A stretch of DNA of 33,968 bases from Kiloniellaceae bacterium (GTDB taxonomy: Bacteria > Pseudomonadota > Alphaproteobacteria > Kiloniellales > J153). A program made the translations under genes and the position numbers. The DNA lies in the NCBI GenBank assembly GCA_021776135.1, contig JAJFGL010000015.1, positions 1 through 33,968 on the forward strand, read 5' to 3'. The notes below the pieces were generated by a model. It saw only the letters and a list, made by a program, of their open reading frames with translations. It was not told the DNA's origin and did not search any database. Shown here one piece after another: positions 8,443 to 15,491 of this stretch (position 1 is the stretch's first letter; the number at the start of each line of letters is the position of its first letter).

Positions 8443-8469
8443 AAGGTTCCCTTGATGAAGTGGAACCTT
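8443..8469. terminator. Stem-loop after the PagL-like gene
   Basis: AAGGTTCC and GGAACCTT form a perfect 8-bp stem with an 11-base loop, 33 bases after the stop codon. No T-run follows, so Rho-independent termination is not certain. Confidence 0.4.
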
Positions 8470-8530
8470 AAGGTGTGGCCTCAAAGGGGCGATCCATGCT
8501 CCGTCACGTCTTTTTGACCGCTCAACGTCC

Positions 8531-8680
8531 GAAACCGCGATTTATCGGTACAAAACCACTATCGGCCGACGACTTCGAGCCCGGAATTTGTCCAGCCAGC
8601 GGATCGAGGTGAAAGTGGCGTGCTCGATCATCCACAAGATGACCCGACGGGGAATGCCCGATAGCTATCGGATCCCCTGA
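8531..8680 (+). pseudogene. C-terminal remnant of an IS5-family transposase
   Basis: About 50 codons are open in one frame and end at a TGA (8678-8680). They read TAIYRYKTTIGRRLRARN, then SSQRIEVKVACSIIHKM and RRGMPDSYRIP. This matches the conserved C-terminal end of IS5-type transposases (RYKxxIGxRLRARxLxxQxxExxxxxxxLNxMxxxGxPxSxRI). There is no start codon and no DDE core, so it is a dead fragment. The element's right end may be the repeat at 8714-8732. Confidence 0.75.
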
Positions 8681-8713
8681 CTCGAAGAGGCTGACAGGAA
8701 CTCGGCTCTATCC

Positions 8714-8732
8714 GGCTCTGTGCGACAAAGCC
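8714..8732. repeat. Probable IS right end or hairpin abutting the next gene's stop
   Basis: Read on the minus strand, GGCTTTGTCGCACAGAGCC starts like the terminal repeats of IS903/IS5-type elements (GGCTTTGTTG...). It is also a 7-bp imperfect hairpin with a 5-base loop. It lies 33 bases after the IS5 remnant and directly touches the TAG stop of the gene on the minus strand (8733). It may be the IS terminus, a terminator of that gene, or both. Confidence 0.4.
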
Positions 8733-9611
8733 CTAATTTTCTGTGTCGCGCTCCGGGTCCGCGGCGAGTTCGTTGTCGATCAGGCGTTCGATGTTGGCGG
8801 TGCTGGTGCTGCGATCGCCGGCGGCCACGCCCAGGTTGATCTGACTCCGGGCCGTTCCTGCATCGCCCAACAGATAGTGCAGCGATGCGAGCATGAAAGC
8901 CGCATCCGCATTGCCTGAGGTTCGATCCGGATACGTCTGGTACCTGGTGATCAGTTGCTCGATCCTCGGGCGAAGCGATTCGTCGATTATCAAATAGTGC
9001 ATCGAGTCGGGATCTATCCGGAGCGCCCGCCGCATCGCCCAAACGCCTCGCCGCAAGTCGCCCGCGGCGGCCGCCGATAGCGCGTACCCGACCTTGGATT
9101 TACCCACTTTAGGATGGCGGGCTGCCTCCGCCGCGAAGACGGAGAGCGCCGCCGAATACTCTCCAGAGGCCAGCCGTGCCCAGCCGCCTTTATAAGTGCT
9201 GCCAGGATCGCTTTCGAGAGGCTTTCCGCCGTTTGACTGCGGTGCGGGTTCCGGATCGCCGTTATATGCGCTGCCGGCGATTGTGGGAGCGCGCGAAGGG
9301 GAAGAGCCGCCGCTGTACACGCCGCCGCGTGTGTAGCCGTAATAGGGGTAACCGCCATAGTAACGGCCACCACGGTATCCCCGATAATTGCCGCCATAGC
9401 GACTGCCTCGGTAACCGCCATAGTGCCTGCTGTAACCGCCGTAGTGGCCGCTTCGGTAGCCTCCATAGTGCCCGCCATAGTGGCCACCGTAACCGCCATA
9501 GTAGCCACCGTAACCCGCGTGGGCTTGTACGGCCGCGAAAACCAGGCCGGCTGCCAGACTGATCGGGACGATGCGCATGAAGGTACCGCGAAAGGCGGGA
9601 TTCTTGCTCAT
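8733..9611 (-). CDS. Secreted Gly/Tyr/His-repeat protein with helical (TPR-like) C-terminal half
   Basis: The start at 9611 (MSKNPAFRG) has AGAGGAG eight bases upstream; longer frames lack this. The 292-residue product has a signal peptide (about residues 12-32, ending VQAHA). Residues about 33-95 are low-complexity repeats of GGY, HYGGY and RGSRYGG type. A short Ser/Pro linker follows. Residues about 150-292 are Ala-rich helical pairs (WARLASGEYSAALSVFAAEA, DLRRGVWAMRRALRIDPDS) that look like tetratricopeptide repeats. It is probably periplasmic or surface-exposed. The His/Tyr repeat could bind metals or pack in the cell wall, but this is a guess. The stop codon directly abuts a putative IS end, so the original C-terminus may have been changed. 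Confidence 0.75.
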   Translation of the reverse strand: MSKNPAFRGTFMRIVPISLAAGLVFAAVQAHAGYGGYYGGYGGHYGGHYGGYRSGHYGGYSRHYGGYRGSRYGGNYRGYRGGRYYGGYPYYGYTRGGVYSGGSSPSRAPTIAGSAYNGDPEPAPQSNGGKPLESDPGSTYKGGWARLASGEYSAALSVFAAEAARHPKVGKSKVGYALSAAAAGDLRRGVWAMRRALRIDPDSMHYLIIDESLRPRIEQLITRYQTYPDRTSGNADAAFMLASLHYLLGDAGTARSQINLGVAAGDRSTSTANIERLIDNELAADPERDTEN

Positions 9612-9777
9612 GACGATTCTCCTCTGTGTTTTGTCTCTCCTTACAGGTCTTTCGGTCATCGCGAACAATCGATAGCCGTCCACTAACTTCGGTGAAGCCC
9701 TATCGGCAAGCTGCCTCTCGGAGCATTTTCCCGTTTGATCGTCCGGCGCTTGCGGTTTACGCCCCGGCATCGCCCGT

Positions 9778-10272
9778 TCAGGATTTTCCACTTCGGGTTA
9801 GGTTTATAGCGGCAATGCCGGCGGCGATGTTGAGGCCCTTGTTGCCTTCGATGCTAAGCGGCTGCAGGCTGATCGATTTGCCGCCGCCGCCGATAAGCAC
9901 ATTGGCTCCGGCCCCGATTCCGGCCGAAGCACTTGCGGTCGCGCCGGTGTAGGTGCCAGACAGCGCCCCCGGGTCAACATCGATCGAGGGCGCGAAGACC
10001 GCCCAAACGATCACCGCCGAGGACAGATAGCCGATGTCCACCCCGAACTTGGTGATCTTTCCCGTGTACCGTACGGCTGCGCCGCTCGCCGGCGCGTAGC
10101 TGCAGTTCAAGGAACGCGACGAGCCGAAGATAATACCCCACCCGCTGGAAACATTGCAGGTCAGGAAGCCCGCCTTGACACCGCCCTCGGCGGTGGCCTG
10201 CGTCGCACTAAGAATCGTTGCGGATAGCAGTACACTCGCGGCTACGAGCGCTGCGGAAAGGCGTGATTTCAT
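9778..10272 (-). CDS. DUF992 family secreted protein
   Basis: The 164-residue product has a signal peptide (MKSRLSAALVAASVLL, cut near ATA/AEGG) and then the DUF992 pattern: KAGFLTCNVSSGWGIIFGSS, a second Cys in LNCSYAP, KFGVDIGY, and a Gly/Ala-rich C-terminal half ending in LNIAAGIAAINL. DUF992 proteins are common in Alphaproteobacteria and their function is not known. Two Cys residues could form a periplasmic disulfide. The ATG at 10272 was preferred over 10284 because GAGG lies six bases before it. Confidence 0.85.
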   Translation of the reverse strand: MKSRLSAALVAASVLLSATILSATQATAEGGVKAGFLTCNVSSGWGIIFGSSRSLNCSYAPASGAAVRYTGKITKFGVDIGYLSSAVIVWAVFAPSIDVDPGALSGTYTGATASASAGIGAGANVLIGGGGKSISLQPLSIEGNKGLNIAAGIAAINLTRSGKS

Positions 10273-10475
10273 GGGGAGCCTCATTGCTGAAATTGTCAAA
10301 GGGAGCGTATTACAGTCATATAGTCGGTGCATCGTCGCGATTCAGTGGCTGTCATGCATCGCAAACAATCAAAAACTCGTGAACGCCGCAAGAGTGGAAA
10401 TCCATGCTGCGGGTTATTTTATCGACCCGCGAGTCTCATCGAGCCCAAGCATGTCAATGACGATAGTCTCCGTTT

Positions 10476-10790
10476 TCATAGAGTGCCCAAGATTACAAGC
10501 AGAACGAGCGCGGCCGTAGAGCCGGCGAAGGGCAAGATGCCTTCACAGAGTCGAGACAGTCTGCATAGAGGATGGTCACTCTTTTCGCCTCGGGGCACTT
10601 TCTCACTTTCGGACTCTGAGTCCAGAGCCGCCTGAGCGGCCGGCCCGCGCACGCGCCGAGCTGTCTCGACCGCGGCCCAAACGTCTTCCGCTATGATTCC
10701 ATCGCTCCGCATGACAAGGTGGATCACAGGATCAGCCATCACTTGCTGCAATGTCGGCTCGACTCCCAGCCCAGTCCAATTGGTTTCCAT
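10476..10790 (-). CDS. Small hypothetical protein with C-terminal membrane segment
   Basis: The 104-residue protein starts with METNWTGLGVEPTLQQVMADP and has an AAGGAG Shine-Dalgarno before its ATG. The first 50 residues resemble short conserved peptides of the type 'xEPTLxxVxxDPxxxxxMRxDG', but I cannot name the family. The middle is charged. The last 20 residues (FAGSTAALVLLVILGTL) are a hydrophobic tail that probably anchors it in the membrane. It lies 63 bases downstream of the next small gene on the same strand and probably shares its transcript. Confidence 0.6.
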   Translation of the reverse strand: METNWTGLGVEPTLQQVMADPVIHLVMRSDGIIAEDVWAAVETARRVRGPAAQAALDSESESEKVPRGEKSDHPLCRLSRLCEGILPFAGSTAALVLLVILGTL

Positions 10791-10853
10791 TAAGTTCTCC
10801 TTTGTGTGTTCGTCGAGATCCGGATTCCGGCGCCTTCCGCCACTCCAGGAAAC

Positions 10854-11093
10854 TCAGCGTGAAGATTGCCGCTTGCCATATAAGTCCCGGACTGCTCGCT
10901 CGGCATCTCGCCTGCGTGAGAAGACCCGGCGATCCAGCGGCCAGGTCTCCGCCATAGCGGCGTAGAAGACGAATCCGTGACCCTCCATTGTCAGCAAGCC
11001 GACAGCTTGCCCCTCGATCTCCATAATGCAGCAGCTATCGCATCCGTTTGCCTTGGTGCCTTGACCATCCGACCGCTTGGCCGCTTCTGTCAT
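10854..11093 (-). CDS. Small hypothetical protein, 79 residues
   Basis: The ATG at 11093 has AAGGAG about six bases upstream and was chosen over the longer frame at 11126. The product (MTEAAKRSDGQG...) contains a GCDSCC cluster near residue 20, a central hydrophobic stretch (QAVGLLTMEGHGFVFYAAM) and a basic helical C-terminus (RRRDAERAVRDLYGKR). No family was recognised. The CxxCC cluster could bind metal or take part in redox chemistry. It is followed on the same strand by the 104-residue protein. Confidence 0.6.
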   Translation of the reverse strand: MTEAAKRSDGQGTKANGCDSCCIMEIEGQAVGLLTMEGHGFVFYAAMAETWPLDRRVFSRRRDAERAVRDLYGKRQSSR

Positions 11094-11196
11094 GGGTTGC
11101 TCCTTGCCAAAATTGTGCTGACGCATCCGGCTCGGTTCGATGTCCGAGCCTGTACATCTCTAGGTCACGGCGTAGGGTCGAGCAGTGCGGCGAGAC

Positions 11197-12015
11197 CTAT
11201 CGCGGCACGGCACGTTCGTTAGAATTGGCTGCGACGACGCTGGTTTTGAGCTTCTCGCGGAGGCTTCGGGTCAAGGCGCGGACACCGCCCCCGTGCCGTT
11301 GAATGAACGATCCGTACTCGGCGCGCAGGGTAATCGCCATGCTGACGCCCTCGGCGACCACGTCGACCACTTCGTACCGGCCCCCGTTCCGCCGAACCCG
11401 CCAGTCGACATTGAACGGTTCGCCCTGCGGGCGGATGAGTTGGGACGTTACCGTAAGCAACGTGGGGTCGGTGGGGTTCTGACGAACCGCGCCGACGCGG
11501 AGCCGCTCGCCTGGGTATTTGGTCAGAATGGGCGTGAAACGCTGTACCGTTGCCTCGAGGAAGACGTCGAGGAAGGTGCTCCGCTCCTCGACGCTGGCTT
11601 TTCTCCAGTACCGGCCGAGAACGAAGCGGCCGATCATCTCGATGTTCAGATTGTCCGCCAGCAGGATCCGAAAACGGCGCTCCCGCTCTTGCGGCTCGAC
11701 GTCCGGGGCGACCACTTGCTCGATCGCGCGCGTGCCCAAGTCCTCGATGAAAGCGCCCGCGTCTAGGGTGCCGGCCGCCTGCGGGGCCGCGAAAGGCACC
11801 ATCGCCAAAACCAGCATCAAAACAACTGGGGCGATCCATCGGAACGCCCCTAGGCGCCGCCGAGCTCCTTGGGGCCTTCCCGCCGAGGCGGTCAACGCGC
11901 CCGTTACCAATATGCGCTGCAATCGCACCTGCGGGTTCTTTTTGCGGATCTCGATCTTAAAACACGCATACTCTCGTGGTTTATGCGTTCCACCGAAGTT
12001 TGCTAGATACATCAT
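11197..12015 (-). CDS. MlaC/Ttg2D-family phospholipid-binding protein (orphan)
   Basis: The 272-residue product has a long basic N-terminus, then a hydrophobic signal or anchor segment (about residues 60-80, IAPVVLMLVLAMVPFAAP). The mature MlaC fold follows: AFIEDLGTRAIEQV, RFRILLADNLNIEMIGRFVLGRYWRKAS, FLDVFLEATVQRF and DWRVRRNGGRYEVVDVVAEGVSMAITLRAEY. MlaC-type periplasmic proteins shuttle phospholipids (or, as HpnM, hopanoids) between the membranes. No mlaA/B/D/E/F partners are in the window, so its transporter must be elsewhere. The start has AAGGTG upstream. The N-terminus is longer than usual, so an internal start is possible. Confidence 0.85.
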   Translation of the reverse strand: MMYLANFGGTHKPREYACFKIEIRKKNPQVRLQRILVTGALTASAGRPQGARRRLGAFRWIAPVVLMLVLAMVPFAAPQAAGTLDAGAFIEDLGTRAIEQVVAPDVEPQERERRFRILLADNLNIEMIGRFVLGRYWRKASVEERSTFLDVFLEATVQRFTPILTKYPGERLRVGAVRQNPTDPTLLTVTSQLIRPQGEPFNVDWRVRRNGGRYEVVDVVAEGVSMAITLRAEYGSFIQRHGGGVRALTRSLREKLKTSVVAANSNERAVPR

Positions 12016-12072
12016 TGTTCAACACCTTTATTCGGGCGACGAAAGCAGTGCCGCCATCCGGTTATCCAGATC

Positions 12073-12171
12073 CTAGAGGGGCATGGGAACCCACACCCCT
12101 GACGGCATGCCAAACGCGATCGGAATCGCCGCCAGAATGATAGCGACGATCAAGGTCAGAAAACGGTTCAC
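12073..12171 (-). CDS. 32-residue membrane peptide (GTG start)
   Basis: A GTG at 12171, preceded by AAGGAG at optimal distance (GAAGGAGACTGCC-GTG), opens a 32-codon frame ending at 12073. The product (starting M/VNRFLTLIVAIILAAIPIA, ending in GVWVPMPL) is a single hydrophobic helix with a Pro-rich tail. This resembles short conserved membrane peptides or signal-peptide-like proteins. It is immediately upstream of the MlaC-like gene on the same strand (57 bases apart) and probably in its operon. Confidence 0.55.
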   Translation of the reverse strand: MNRFLTLIVAIILAAIPIAFGMPSGVWVPMPL

Positions 12172-12328
12172 GGCAGTCTCCTTCGCAGTTTTAATCCTTT
12201 TATGCGGCATCGCCGGACAATACGTTGCGTCGGACGTGCATCGCGCGCATCCCCGGTCAGGTACGAGGCCTCGTGTTCCTAGTGGAAAAACACCTGGCCG
12301 TGACGAACGCGACGCGACGAACAAAGGT

Positions 12329-12361
12329 GTCGCCGGCCCGAGGGGGCGTCGGGCCGGCGAC
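12329..12361. terminator. Perfect 13-bp GC-rich stem-loop
   Basis: GTCGCCGGCCCGA pairs perfectly with TCGGGCCGGCGAC across a 7-base loop. No T-run follows on the plus strand. On the minus strand the stem is followed by ACCTTTGTT. It is not adjacent to the 3' end of any gene, which is unusual for a terminator. It could be an RNA structure or a protein-binding site upstream of the leftward operon. Confidence 0.45.
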
Positions 12362-12884
12362 CAGGGGACAGCCGCCCTTAGTTCAGCAGAACGGCTGCGG
12401 GGAGTCGACAAGCGGACTCCAGGGAAGTTGCACGCTCCACGAGGCGAAGCGGGAAGCGAACCGCGGCGCTCGCCGTACCTGTCTCCCGCGTCCCGATGAA
12501 GCATCAATATCTGTCCTCTCCACTCCGTGTCAGGCCCCGTTACAACCGCGCGTGCCGAACAGGGAGCGCCTTGTAAACGCATTCGCCTAATATACTTAGA
12601 GTGGTGTTGGGTCCTTGCAGTGACAGCCATCACTCATCACAATTTTGTGCTAATGTTGTGAGGGCGCGGAACGAGGTGACTTTCAGCCAGTCCTATTCGA
12701 CCCATGGTCCGCCGAGAAGACTGGCGCCTCTGCTGCGCTTCTCTCCGTTCAGGTCCGGAAAAACCGTTGGACCAGCGTGTTCACCATCGATAACGGGCCG
12801 GGTGTGGGCCATGGCAAGATGCGCGCCATCGGTGGTCTTTGCATCGATCACGCCCCGGCAATCCTGCATCACGATGCGTTGAAC

Positions 12885-12900
12885 AGTGACGACCGTCACA
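12885..12900. promoter_or_regulatory. CRP-like palindrome upstream of CBS gene 2
   Basis: AGTGACGACCGTCACA (AGTGA-N6-TCACA) is centred about 117 bases before the start at 13010. It matches the TGTGACGACGGTCACA upstream of the paralogue in sequence and position. Confidence 0.55.
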
Positions 12901-13009
12901 CGCACGTTGGGCGGCCCCCGCGTATCTATGGGTTTCTTAAGTATGCACGACAAATCGGAGCGGAAAGTCGGTACCGCAATTTGCGGTCCCGCCCAGAGGA
13001 GAAACTCAC

Positions 13010-13462
13010 ATGAACGTACAAGGACTACTAAAGGCTAAGGGAGATAGAGTCGTAACCACGTATCCCGTGATGACGATTCAGACGATTATCCGCCGGATGA
13101 CCCTGGAGAAGATCGGCGCCGTTGTGGTGGTGGACTTGGCCAATGGCCGCATCGTAGGAATAATCTCTGAAAGGGACATCACCCGCGCCTTGTCCGAGAA
13201 CGGCCCGGAGCTACTCAAAATGCGTGTAGCTAAGGTCATGACCCGATCAGTCAAGACCTGCACCCCGCAGGATAATGTCAAGCACGTTATGGCGGTCATG
13301 ACGCGCAGTCGCATTCGCCACCTTCCGGTCATCGATGACGGCCGCCTGTGCGGCATCATAAGCATCGGAGACGTTGTGAAAAATCGATTGGAAGAGATGG
13401 AGCTTGAAGTGAACATTATGCGCGACGCATGCATCACCGCTCGCTATGCGGCGGCGTTCTGA
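13010..13462 (+). CDS. Tandem CBS-domain protein (copy 2)
   Basis: The 150-residue CBS pair is paralogous to 2798-3298. Shared signatures include RIVGIISERDI, VKTC/VRTC.PQD, SRIRHLPV and GLCGIISIGDVVK (LCGIISIGDVVKNRLEE here). It is the canonical length for small single-unit CBS proteins, which sense adenylates. The start is supported by GAGGAG. It carries the same type of upstream block and CRP-like site as copy 1. The downstream flank (CTGGTC, TTGCTCCA and an AAAGGACGTTGAC that parallels the AAGGAGGACATTGCG before 3374) also resembles that of copy 1, suggesting a segmental duplication whose following gene was lost. Confidence 0.9.
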   Translation: MNVQGLLKAKGDRVVTTYPVMTIQTIIRRMTLEKIGAVVVVDLANGRIVGIISERDITRALSENGPELLKMRVAKVMTRSVKTCTPQDNVKHVMAVMTRSRIRHLPVIDDGRLCGIISIGDVVKNRLEEMELEVNIMRDACITARYAAAF

Positions 13463-13713
13463 CGATTTCGCAAGTGCGCCGCATATGGAATCTGTATTGC
13501 GCTGGTCGTGTTGCTCCAACTTACTGAAAGGACGTTGACTAGAACAGGAGGATCCCGGGTCGGACCCTGACTCGGGGGAATAGGATTCGTGCTATTTTCG
13601 TTATTTGCCGGGAGGCGATGTCTTCGCGTACCGGTAGCGCAGCGCAGCTGCTTCCCGCCGTCGGGCCATGCGCCCGGATCAATCGAAAGGTTTTCGAACC
13701 AAACGGGTGCATC

Positions 13714-13902
13714 ATGCTTCCCTCAAAATTCTCGGAAGACCGGCAGGAGAGGTTGCGCGTGGTCCTATATGCGGTGCGCGATTACTCGAGAAACCCGTCG
13801 AAGGACAACGCTGCTGCTGTCGAGCTCGCATGGAGTCGGGTTCGACGGTTCGATGCCTTAGCTCGCTGGCGATGTCTGGCGGGACGAGACCCAGGACGAT
13901 AG
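13714..13902 (+). CDS. Possible small hypothetical protein, 62 residues
   Basis: The reading frame MLPSKFSEDRQERLRVVLYA... is strongly helical and charged, with an even mix of residues unlike a random frame. It ends at 13902. There is no clear Shine-Dalgarno before the ATG, and no family is recognised. It may instead be a fragment. Kept at low confidence. Confidence 0.3.
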   Translation: MLPSKFSEDRQERLRVVLYAVRDYSRNPSKDNAAAVELAWSRVRRFDALARWRCLAGRDPGR

Positions 13903-14201
13903 GCATAGGGAACCGGTTGGCCAGTGAGTCGAGATGCCTTGGGCCGTCGTTAGAAAGTCAGCCGCAAACTGGCGTTGCCGCACTCTTGGCAGCGCTGAAA
14001 CCCAGGGCTGGCTAGCGGCAACCGTTGTGCTAGCCAGTGCCACCATACGAATTGAAGCCGGTGCGACACTGGTGTTGCTATTGGTCGGCCGAGCACGCGA
14101 ATTGGTGATAGGTATCCTGGACCCATAAACCGTTCGCAGCATGGATTTGGCGCCCCGCCAGGCCACTCAGTTTGTATATTTTCATCTAATTTTAAATATG
14201 C

Positions 14202-14237
14202 AGAACGGCTCGGAGGCGAAATTTTTCTTGCCGTTCT
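14202..14237. promoter_or_regulatory. Inverted repeat AGAACGGC...GCCGTTCT upstream of the response regulator
   Basis: Two perfect 8-base arms are separated by 20 bases that include an AT-rich run. The repeat lies 105 bases before the regulator start and could be an operator or a stem-loop. No T-run follows the right arm. Confidence 0.35.
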
Positions 14238-14342
14238 CCAATGATTCGCACGCTAGCGGTGTAACCATTTAACCAATCCAATCATCAAAAGTGATGAGAG
14301 GGGCCTTGTGCGTCTCAAACGACACGTTCAGGTGCCCGCAAG

Positions 14343-15071
14343 ATGGCCCAATATTTGCTGGAGACTGACGCCTTCATGAGCACATCAGATGCAAAGCGAT
14401 TTTTACTTGCTGATGGAAACGAGATATCTCGAGCCTCATTGGCCGACTACCTTCGGATGGCCGGAGAATTCACGGTTACGGAGACGGGATGTGGCAGTGA
14501 AGCGCTCGATCTTGCCGTATCGGAACCCTTTAATGCGGTTCTCCTGGATTTGCAGCTCCCGGACATCGACGGACACGATCTTTGCAGACTTTTGCGTCGC
14601 GGCGGCGTTCGAATCCCGATCATTCTGACTGCGCCCACCGCGTCTGACGCGGATGCTGTTCTCGGCCTTAACTATGGCGCAAACGACTACGTGGCTAGGC
14701 CGTTCAGGTTAGCAGTCCTGTTCGCGCGACTGCGAGCTCATCTGCGTCAACACGAGCAAAATCACGCGGCTGCGTTCATGATAGGTCGGTATGAGCTTCG
14801 GCCAAGCGGACGGACGCTCATCGACCGCGAACTGAAAATTGAGTTTCGCCTGACCGAAAAGGAAACGGCCATGCTGCGGTACCTCTACGAAAGACGGGAA
14901 GATGTTGTTTCGCGGGACGAACTCCTCCGTGACGTCTGGGGTTATCATCCAAATGTCGCAACCCACACGGTGGAGACCCATGTCTATCGCTTGCGCCAAA
15001 AGACAAGGGCAGGTTCATCGAACGCCCAACTAATATTGACCGAGCAGGGGGGCTACCGGCTCGACTGTTAA
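14343..15071 (+). CDS. OmpR/PhoB-type response regulator with degenerate receiver pocket
   Basis: The 242-residue product has a receiver domain (about residues 18-133) and a winged-helix DNA-binding domain (about 145-242, with RLTEKETAMLRYLYE, VSRDELLRDVWGY, THTVETHVYRLRQK and GGYRLDC). The phosphoacceptor Asp69 (VLLDLQLPDIDG) and Thr96 are present. The usual acidic pair near the N-terminus is reduced to LLADGNE (one Asp followed by Gly), and the invariant Lys of the YVxKPF motif is Arg119 (YVARPF). Both changes weaken classical phospho-signalling by family knowledge. No histidine kinase is adjacent. An alternative start is the ATG at 14376, which fits family alignments better; neither start has a strong ribosome binding site. 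Confidence 0.88.
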   Translation: MAQYLLETDAFMSTSDAKRFLLADGNEISRASLADYLRMAGEFTVTETGCGSEALDLAVSEPFNAVLLDLQLPDIDGHDLCRLLRRGGVRIPIILTAPTASDADAVLGLNYGANDYVARPFRLAVLFARLRAHLRQHEQNHAAAFMIGRYELRPSGRTLIDRELKIEFRLTEKETAMLRYLYERREDVVSRDELLRDVWGYHPNVATHTVETHVYRLRQKTRAGSSNAQLILTEQGGYRLDC

Positions 15072-15121
15072 GGTCCAGACGAAGATTGATCAACATCTGA
15101 ATCACTCTTCAGGGCATTTCC

Positions 15122-15138
15122 GATCCGCCGCGCGGATC
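15122..15138. terminator. Stem-loop between convergent genes
   Basis: GATCCGC and GCGGATC form a 7-bp stem with a 3-base loop, followed by an AT-rich TAATATTTAT. It sits between the response regulator (plus strand, stop 15071) and the anti-sigma gene (minus strand, stop 15174), so it could end transcription from either side. Confidence 0.45.
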
Positions 15139-15173
15139 CGTAATATTTATGCACAAGCAATCGGTGGCATCGT

Positions 15174-15491
15174 TCAGGTGCGCCGATATCGTTCATCTTT
15201 GGCAGCGATGATCGCTTCCACAAGATCTTCCGGAACGTCACCTGGGACGGGATCCTCCAGCCTTTCGAAGACAGCCTTACTGAGCGCCACACTGCGCTGG
15301 TATGCAGCTAGATAACTGCGGCAATCGTGGCAAACCATCAGGTGTATATCGAAAATAACGTGCTGCTTTGTTGGCAGCGTGCCTTCGAAATAATCGAGCA
15401 CGAAATCTTCGAACTCGCGACAGGTCAGCATCAGCGGGAGCTTCATGACGGCAGAGCGGAGTTTTCGCATTGTGGTATGTCCGGTTTTCAT
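15174..15491 (-). CDS. Zinc-binding (ZAS) anti-sigma factor
   Basis: The 105-residue protein has the zf-HC2/ZAS motif: Cys24 in LTCREFEDF, then His50-x3-Cys54-x2-Cys57 (HLMVCHDC). It has no transmembrane segment, so it is a soluble anti-sigma. In this family a zinc-bound form sequesters the cognate ECF sigma factor, and oxidation or a ligand may release it. Its start codon overlaps the stop of the sigma gene as ATGA (15488-15491), which gives translational coupling and 1:1 stoichiometry and identifies its partner. Confidence 0.85.
   Translation of the reverse strand: MKTGHTTMRKLRSAVMKLPLMLTCREFEDFVLDYFEGTLPTKQHVIFDIHLMVCHDCRSYLAAYQRSVALSKAVFERLEDPVPGDVPEDLVEAIIAAKDERYRRT

Larger units (their letters stand above)
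12172..13009. other. Long intergenic region upstream of the second CBS gene
   Basis: No gene is supported on either strand over these 838 bases. It contains a very stable 13-bp hairpin (12329-12361), a TCACAA...TTGTGA inverted pair (12637-12661, 13-base spacer) and the 61-bp block shared with the first CBS gene (12841-12901). Promoters for both the leftward small-gene operon and the rightward CBS gene should lie here. Confidence 0.5.
13463..14342. other. Intergenic stretch between CBS gene 2 and the response regulator
   Basis: Apart from the candidate small ORF at 13714-13902, no gene is convincing. Around 14000-14128 a hydrophobic frame (GWLAATVVLASATIRIEAGATLVLLLVGRARELVIGILDP) looks like a membrane-protein remnant but has no start signal. 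The AT-rich segment 14170-14240 probably holds the promoter of the response regulator and contains an inverted repeat. Confidence 0.35.

Noticed and set aside
9340-9520. CRISPR-like short repeats
   Set aside because: The regular GGY-type repeats are codon repeats of the Gly/Tyr/His-rich protein, not spaced direct repeats with unique spacers.
12172-12633. N-terminal extension of the 32-residue peptide (frame from 12633)
   Set aside because: The extension is Arg/Pro/Ser-rich with no features. The GTG at 12171 has the good ribosome binding site and a coherent hydrophobic peptide.
12601-12882. 93-codon plus-strand frame upstream of CBS gene 2
   Set aside because: It has no ribosome binding site and no family. 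It is retained only as part of the shared-leader observation.
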